Assembly (NCBI GenBank): GCA_022764165.1
Contig: JALERM010000121.1
Span: forward strand, 1-40,657
Length of the DNA stretch: 40,657 bases
Reading direction: 5' to 3'
From: Eubacterium sp.
GTDB taxonomy: Bacteria > Bacillota > Clostridia > Lachnospirales > Lachnospiraceae
Part shown: positions 36,945 through 40,657 of the stretch, piece after piece
Layout: each line of letters opens with the position of its first letter
Numbering within the stretch: the first letter of the stretch is position 1
Translations under genes and position numbers: made by a program
Notes under the pieces: generated by a model
What the model was told of the DNA's origin: nothing
Seen by the model: the letters and a program-made list of their open reading frames with translations, nothing else
Database searches by the model: none

Positions 36945-39464
36945 ATGGAAGATAATGTTTTTGATAAAGTCCAGGAAGTGGATTTGAAAAAGACAATGGA
37001 AGAGTCTTATATTGATTACGCCATGAGTGTAATTGCATCCAGGGCTCTGCCGGATGTCAGAGATGGTCTGAAGCCTGTACAGCGGCGTGTGCTGTTTTCT
37101 ATGATTGAATTGAACAACGGTCCGGATAAACCTCACAGAAAATGTGCCCGTATCGTTGGTGATACCATGGGTAAATATCATCCTCATGGAGACAGCTCAA
37201 TCTATGGAGCACTGGTTAACATGGCTCAGGAATGGTCTACCCGTTATCCGCTGGTAGATGGACATGGAAATTTTGGTTCTGTGGATGGGGACGGAGCGGC
37301 CGCTATGCGATATACAGAAGCTCGTCTCAGCAAAATTTCTATGGAAATGCTGGCGGATATTAATAAAAATACGGTTGATTTTGCTCCTAACTTTGATGAG
37401 ACAGAAAAAGAGCCTGTGGTTCTGCCGGCCAGATACCCCAATCTTCTGGTAAATGGTACCTCAGGTATTGCCGTTGGTATGGCAACGAATATTCCTCCTC
37501 ATAACCTGAAAGAGGTTATTTATGCTGTGGTTAAAATCATTGATAATATCATTGAGGAAGACCGGGAGACAACGATGGAGGAACTTCTGAAAATCGTCAA
37601 AGGTCCTGATTTCCCAACAGGAGCCACCATCCTGGGTACAAGAGGTATTGAGGAGGCATACCGGACCGGTCGGGGAAAAATCCGTGTAAGAGCAGTAACC
37701 AATATTGAGACTCTGCCAAACGGAAAGAGTCAGATTATCGTGACCGAGCTGCCCTATATGGTGAATAAGGCACGTCTGATTGAGAAGATTGCTGATCTCG
37801 TAAAAGAAAAGAAAATTGAAGGTATAACGGATTTGAATGATCATTCCAGCCGGGAAGGTATGAGAATCTGTATTGAACTTCGAAGAGATGTAAATGCAAA
37901 TGTAATTTTAAATAAACTATACAAGCATACACAGCTGCAGGATACCTTTGGTGTTATTATGCTGGCTCTTGTCAACAATCAGCCAAAAGTAATGAATCTG
38001 TTGGAAATTTTGCAGCATTATCTGGCACATCAGGAAGATGTGGTAACCAGAAGAACTAAATACGATCTGAATAAGGCACAGGAACGTGCCCATATTTTGG
38101 AAGGTCTGCTGAAAGCACTGGATAACATTGACCGGGTGATTCAGATTATTCGTGGTTCCAGAAATACGCAGGCTGCAAAAGAAGGATTAATAGAAGAATT
38201 TGCTCTGACAGATGTACAGGCTCAAGCGATTGTAGATATGCGTCTGAAGACACTTACCGGTCTGGAAAGAGAAAAGCTGGAAGCAGAATATAAGGAATTG
38301 ATGGAAAAAATCCGGAAGCTGCAGGCAATACTGGCAGACAGAAATATGCTCCTGCGTGTCATTCGTGAAGAAATTTTGACCATTGCTGAAAAATATGGCG
38401 ATGAAAGAAGAACAGCCATCGGTTTTGATGATTATGATATTTCCATGGAAGATATGATTCCAAATGAAAATACTGTCATTACTATGACGAAGCTGGGATA
38501 TATCAAACGAATGACAGTAGATAATTTCCGCAATCAAAACAGAGGTGGAAAAGGAATTAAAGGCATGCAGACACTTCAGGATGATTATATTGATGAGCTG
38601 CTGATGACAACGACTCACCATTATCTGATGTTCTTTACGAACCTGGGAAAAGTATATCGCCTGAAAGTATATGAGATACCGGAAGCAGGAAGAACGGCAA
38701 GAGGAACGGCAATCATTAATCTGCTTCAGCTGCAGGCAGGAGAAAAAATATCTGCGGTAATTCCAATCAGTGAATACGAGCATAATAAGTATCTGCTTAT
38801 GGCAACCAGAAGCGGACTTGTGAAGAAGACTCCAATCAGAGAATATGAAAATGTCAGAAAAACAGGACTTGCTGCAATTGCACTCAGGGAAGATGATGAA
38901 CTGATTGAAGTTAAGATTACAGATAATCATAAAGATGTGATACTGGTTACCAAATATGGACAGTGTATCCGGTTCTGTGATACCGATGTAAGAAGCACCG
39001 GAAGAGTCTCCATGGGAGTAAGAGGAATCAATCTCAGTGATGGGGATGAAATTATCGGTATGCAGCTGAATACACAGGGAGATTATCTGCTGTTCGTATC
39101 TGAAAAAGGAATGGGCAAGAGAACATCCATGAGTGAATTCACCACACAGAATCGCGGCGGAAAAGGTGTTAAATGTTATAAGATAACAGAAAAAACCGGT
39201 AATGTGATTGGTGTAAAAGCTGTCAATGAGGATAATGAGATTATGATGATTACCACAGAGGGAATCATTATCCGCATTTCATGTTCTGATATTTCCATAC
39301 TTGGCAGAATTACATCAGGGGTAAAACTGATGAACCTGGATGAAAATGTATCTGTTGCAAGTATTGCAAAGGTAAGAGAAAAAAAAGATGCAAATTTATC
39401 GGAAGAAGAACCTGAAGAGGAAAAACTGGTGAAAGAAAACGGAGAAGAGGAAATTCAGCAGTAA
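36945..39464 (+). CDS. gyrA: DNA gyrase subunit A
   Basis: The DNA-cleaving subunit, 839 residues. The catalytic tyrosine is Tyr123 ([11 protein letters not shown]). In the quinolone-binding segment [12 protein letters not shown], Ser84 is retained, while Gly88 takes the place of the acidic residue at E. coli position 87. The C-terminal wrapping domain has the GyrA box as QNRGGKG at 531-537, and a second copy is at 735-741. The tail is acidic. It starts 37 bp after gyrB with AAGGAG. Confidence 0.98.
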   Translation: MEDNVFDKVQEVDLKKTMEESYIDYAMSVIASRALPDVRDGLKPVQRRVLFSMIELNNGPDKPHRKCARIVGDTMGKYHPHGDSSIYGALVNMAQEWSTRYPLVDGHGNFGSVDGDGAAAMRYTEARLSKISMEMLADINKNTVDFAPNFDETEKEPVVLPARYPNLLVNGTSGIAVGMATNIPPHNLKEVIYAVVKIIDNIIEEDRETTMEELLKIVKGPDFPTGATILGTRGIEEAYRTGRGKIRVRAVTNIETLPNGKSQIIVTELPYMVNKARLIEKIADLVKEKKIEGITDLNDHSSREGMRICIELRRDVNANVILNKLYKHTQLQDTFGVIMLALVNNQPKVMNLLEILQHYLAHQEDVVTRRTKYDLNKAQERAHILEGLLKALDNIDRVIQIIRGSRNTQAAKEGLIEEFALTDVQAQAIVDMRLKTLTGLEREKLEAEYKELMEKIRKLQAILADRNMLLRVIREEILTIAEKYGDERRTAIGFDDYDISMEDMIPNENTVITMTKLGYIKRMTVDNFRNQNRGGKGIKGMQTLQDDYIDELLMTTTHHYLMFFTNLGKVYRLKVYEIPEAGRTARGTAIINLLQLQAGEKISAVIPISEYEHNKYLLMATRSGLVKKTPIREYENVRKTGLAAIALREDDELIEVKITDNHKDVILVTKYGQCIRFCDTDVRSTGRVSMGVRGINLSDGDEIIGMQLNTQGDYLLFVSEKGMGKRTSMSEFTTQNRGGKGVKCYKITEKTGNVIGVKAVNEDNEIMMITTEGIIIRISCSDISILGRITSGVKLMNLDENVSVASIAKVREKKDANLSEEEPEEEKLVKENGEEEIQQ

Positions 39465-39482
39465 AGTCTGAAAGTAAAAATA

Positions 39483-40211
39483 ATGAAAAGAATATTGTTA
39501 ATGGTATTAAGAAATCTGTTTTTTGTACCTTATGGCTGGTTTAAGTTATGTTATACAGCAAGCCATGCAGACAAATATACAGAAGAAGAGCGCTATAAGG
39601 TTATTAAAATGATTGATAACAGGGCAATTAAAGGCGGCAGAATAACCATTGACGCTCATGGTGTGGAAAATATTCCGGAAGAAGATGGGTTCATCTTCTT
39701 CCCCAATCACCAGGGGCTGTTTGACGTACTTGCCATTTTGTATGCATGTCCCCGCCCGTTTTCCGTTGTTATGAAGAAAGAAGTGGCCAATATACCGTTT
39801 TTGAAACAGGTATTTGCCTGCATGAAAGCCATTGCCATAGATCGGGATGACATTCGCCAGGGTCTGAAAGTCATTCAGCAGGTAGCTGAAGAAGTAAAAA
39901 ATGGGAGAAATTATCTGATTTTTGCGGAAGGAACCAGAAGCAGGAATCAAAATCAACTGCTGGAATTTAAAGGCGGCAGTTTTAAAAGTGCTGTAAAAGC
40001 CAGATGCCCGATCATTCCGGTGGCACTAATTGATTCTTATAAATCATTTGATACCCATTCTATTGATAAGCTGACGGTTCAGGTTCATTTCCTGCAACCA
40101 ATCCTCTATGAAGAGTACCAGGGGATGAAGACTGTGGAGATTGCTTCCATTGTAAAAAGAAGAATTGAGGAAGTAATCAGATTAAATGAAAAAAATGAAA
40201 AAAGTTGTTGA
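39483..40211 (+). CDS. 1-acyl-sn-glycerol-3-phosphate acyltransferase (PlsC type)
   Basis: A 242-residue acyltransferase of the PlsC family, which makes phosphatidic acid for membrane lipids. Motif I is HQGLFD (His76 to Asp81, the HX4D catalytic pair). The EGTRSR motif for the phosphate is near residue 150. A hydrophobic N-terminus (about 3-20) should attach it to the membrane. The Shine-Dalgarno is weak, and it starts 18 bp after gyrA, so coupling or readthrough from gyrA is likely. Its stop codon overlaps the -35 box of the tRNA-Ser promoter. Confidence 0.9.
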   Translation: MKRILLMVLRNLFFVPYGWFKLCYTASHADKYTEEERYKVIKMIDNRAIKGGRITIDAHGVENIPEEDGFIFFPNHQGLFDVLAILYACPRPFSVVMKKEVANIPFLKQVFACMKAIAIDRDDIRQGLKVIQQVAEEVKNGRNYLIFAEGTRSRNQNQLLEFKGGSFKSAVKARCPIIPVALIDSYKSFDTHSIDKLTVQVHFLQPILYEEYQGMKTVEIASIVKRRIEEVIRLNEKNEKSC

Positions 40212-40236
40212 CAAATAGTATTCTATTTGGTATAGT
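40208..40236 (+). promoter_or_regulatory. Promoter of tRNA-Ser
   Basis: TTGACA (40208-40213), 17 bases, TATAGT (40231-40236). The -35 box overlaps the stop codon of the upstream acyltransferase. The spacer contains a small AAATAG/CTATTT inverted repeat. Confidence 0.8.
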
Positions 40237-40273
40237 TTATTTTGCTCACGGGTTGTGAGTGAAAATCATAGTT

Positions 40274-40361
40274 GGAGAAGTACTCAAGTGGCTGAAGAGG
40301 TGCCCCTGCTAAGGGTATAGACGGTTTGCGCCGTGCGAGGGTTCAAATCCCTCCTTCTCCG
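40274..40361 (+). tRNA. tRNA-Ser (anticodon GCU)
   Basis: An 88-nt tRNA with acceptor stem GGAGAAG/CTTCTCC, D-arm, anticodon loop CTGCTAA (anticodon GCT, reading AGC/AGU), a long variable arm typical of tRNA-Ser, T-loop TTCAAAT and discriminator G. CCA is not encoded. Confidence 0.95.
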
Positions 40362-40389
40362 CTCAATGAAAAAAACTTAAAAAAAGTAC

Positions 40390-40418
40390 TTGACATTGAG
40401 AGATGACTGTGATAAAAT
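40390..40418 (+). promoter_or_regulatory. Probable rRNA operon promoter P1
   Basis: TTGACA (40390-40395), 17 bases, TAAAAT (40413-40418), in an A-rich context that resembles an UP element. Confidence 0.75.
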
Positions 40419-40483
40419 ATCAAAGTTGCTTCTGGAAAACAAAAGTTAAGAAAAAATAAACTTGAAAAAAGTTAAAAAAGTTC

Positions 40484-40512
40484 TTGACAAACGGAAAACA
40501 ACATGATAAAAT
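40484..40512 (+). promoter_or_regulatory. Probable rRNA operon promoter P2
   Basis: TTGACA (40484-40489), 17 bases, TAAAAT (40507-40512). The bases around the -10 repeat those of P1 94 bp earlier. It is followed by a leader with a boxA-like AGTTCTTTTAAAA (40575-40587), as expected before 16S rRNA; the rRNA itself is not in the window. Confidence 0.75.
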
Positions 40513-40657
40513 ATCAAAGCTGTCTGAGACAGCGATGAACATTGATAACTGAACAGTGAAACACATTCCTCGAAAGTTCTTTTAAAATCATAAAAACGAA
40601 CGATCGAAAGATCCTTAAAAACAGTAAAAGGGATAAATTAGCCAAGCTAAATTTTGA
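40513..40657 (+). other. Probable rRNA operon leader, cut by the window edge
   Basis: A gene-free A-rich stretch after promoter P2. It holds the boxA-like sequence (40575-40587) and a small inverted repeat TTAGC/GCTAA near the end. The 16S rRNA is expected to start just beyond the right edge; this is inferred from promoters and leader only. Confidence 0.6.

Noticed and set aside
38187-38930. 247-codon minus-strand frame inside gyrA
   Set aside because: Antisense to a conserved gyrA segment; no motif or start signal.

Overview
This window carries the replication-origin region of a low-GC Firmicute, most likely a member of the Lachnospiraceae (a Blautia/Dorea-like gut anaerobe is my best guess; the genus is not secured). 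The basis is the gene order rpmH-rnpA-yidD-yidC-jag-mnmE-mnmG-rsmG-soj-spo0J on one side of oriC and dnaA-dnaN-yaaA-recF-gyrB-gyrA on the other, the strand switch at the origin, clostridial families (DUF4446 after parB, DUF3881 after serS, a flavodiiron-flavin reductase-rubredoxin fusion) and AAGGAGG-type ribosome binding sites.

Layout. 1-845 is non-coding: a minus-strand tRNA-Arg(CCU) with terminator, a decayed second tRNA-Arg copy, and a dense cluster of CAGCTAA/TTAGCTG palindromes. 846-6830 (minus) is one molybdenum operon: modA-modB-modC for molybdate uptake, then a MoeA-like molybdopterin-binding protein, moaC, moaA, a MogA/MoaB-like protein and, last, a small HPt phosphotransfer protein. 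7106-9323 (minus) is serS plus a DUF3881 gene. 9480-11716 (minus) is soj-spo0J plus a DUF4446 gene, with two perfect parS sites upstream of soj. 11987-20875 is an envelope-related insert between soj and rsmG: an alpha/beta hydrolase, an MBOAT plus DHHW polysaccharide O-acetylation pair (plus strand), and a convergent Gld-type ABC operon of ATPase, permease, GldG-like and DUF4340 proteins (minus strand). 21186-28447 (minus) is the conserved rsmG-mnmG-mnmE-jag-yidC-yidD-rnpA-rpmH block.

From 28678 transcription is rightward: the flavodiiron fusion gene, then oriC (about 30507-30880, several DnaA boxes and an AT-rich unwinding region), dnaA, a second DnaA-box cluster, dnaN, yaaA, recF, gyrB, gyrA and a plsC-type acyltransferase. 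The window ends with tRNA-Ser(GCU) and a leader with two nearly duplicated strong promoters, which very probably drives a ribosomal RNA operon starting just past the right edge.

The genes act together in chromosome replication and segregation (DnaA, DnaN, RecF, gyrase, ParAB-parS), membrane protein insertion and RNA processing (YidC, YidD, Jag, RnpA), tRNA and rRNA modification (MnmE/MnmG, RsmG), molybdate uptake and cofactor synthesis, and cell-surface modification. I see no CRISPR array, transposase or integrase. The least explained signals are the palindrome and tRNA-copy cluster at the left edge, the molybdenum-operon operator candidate with its HPt partner, and the stem-loop block at 21080-21151.
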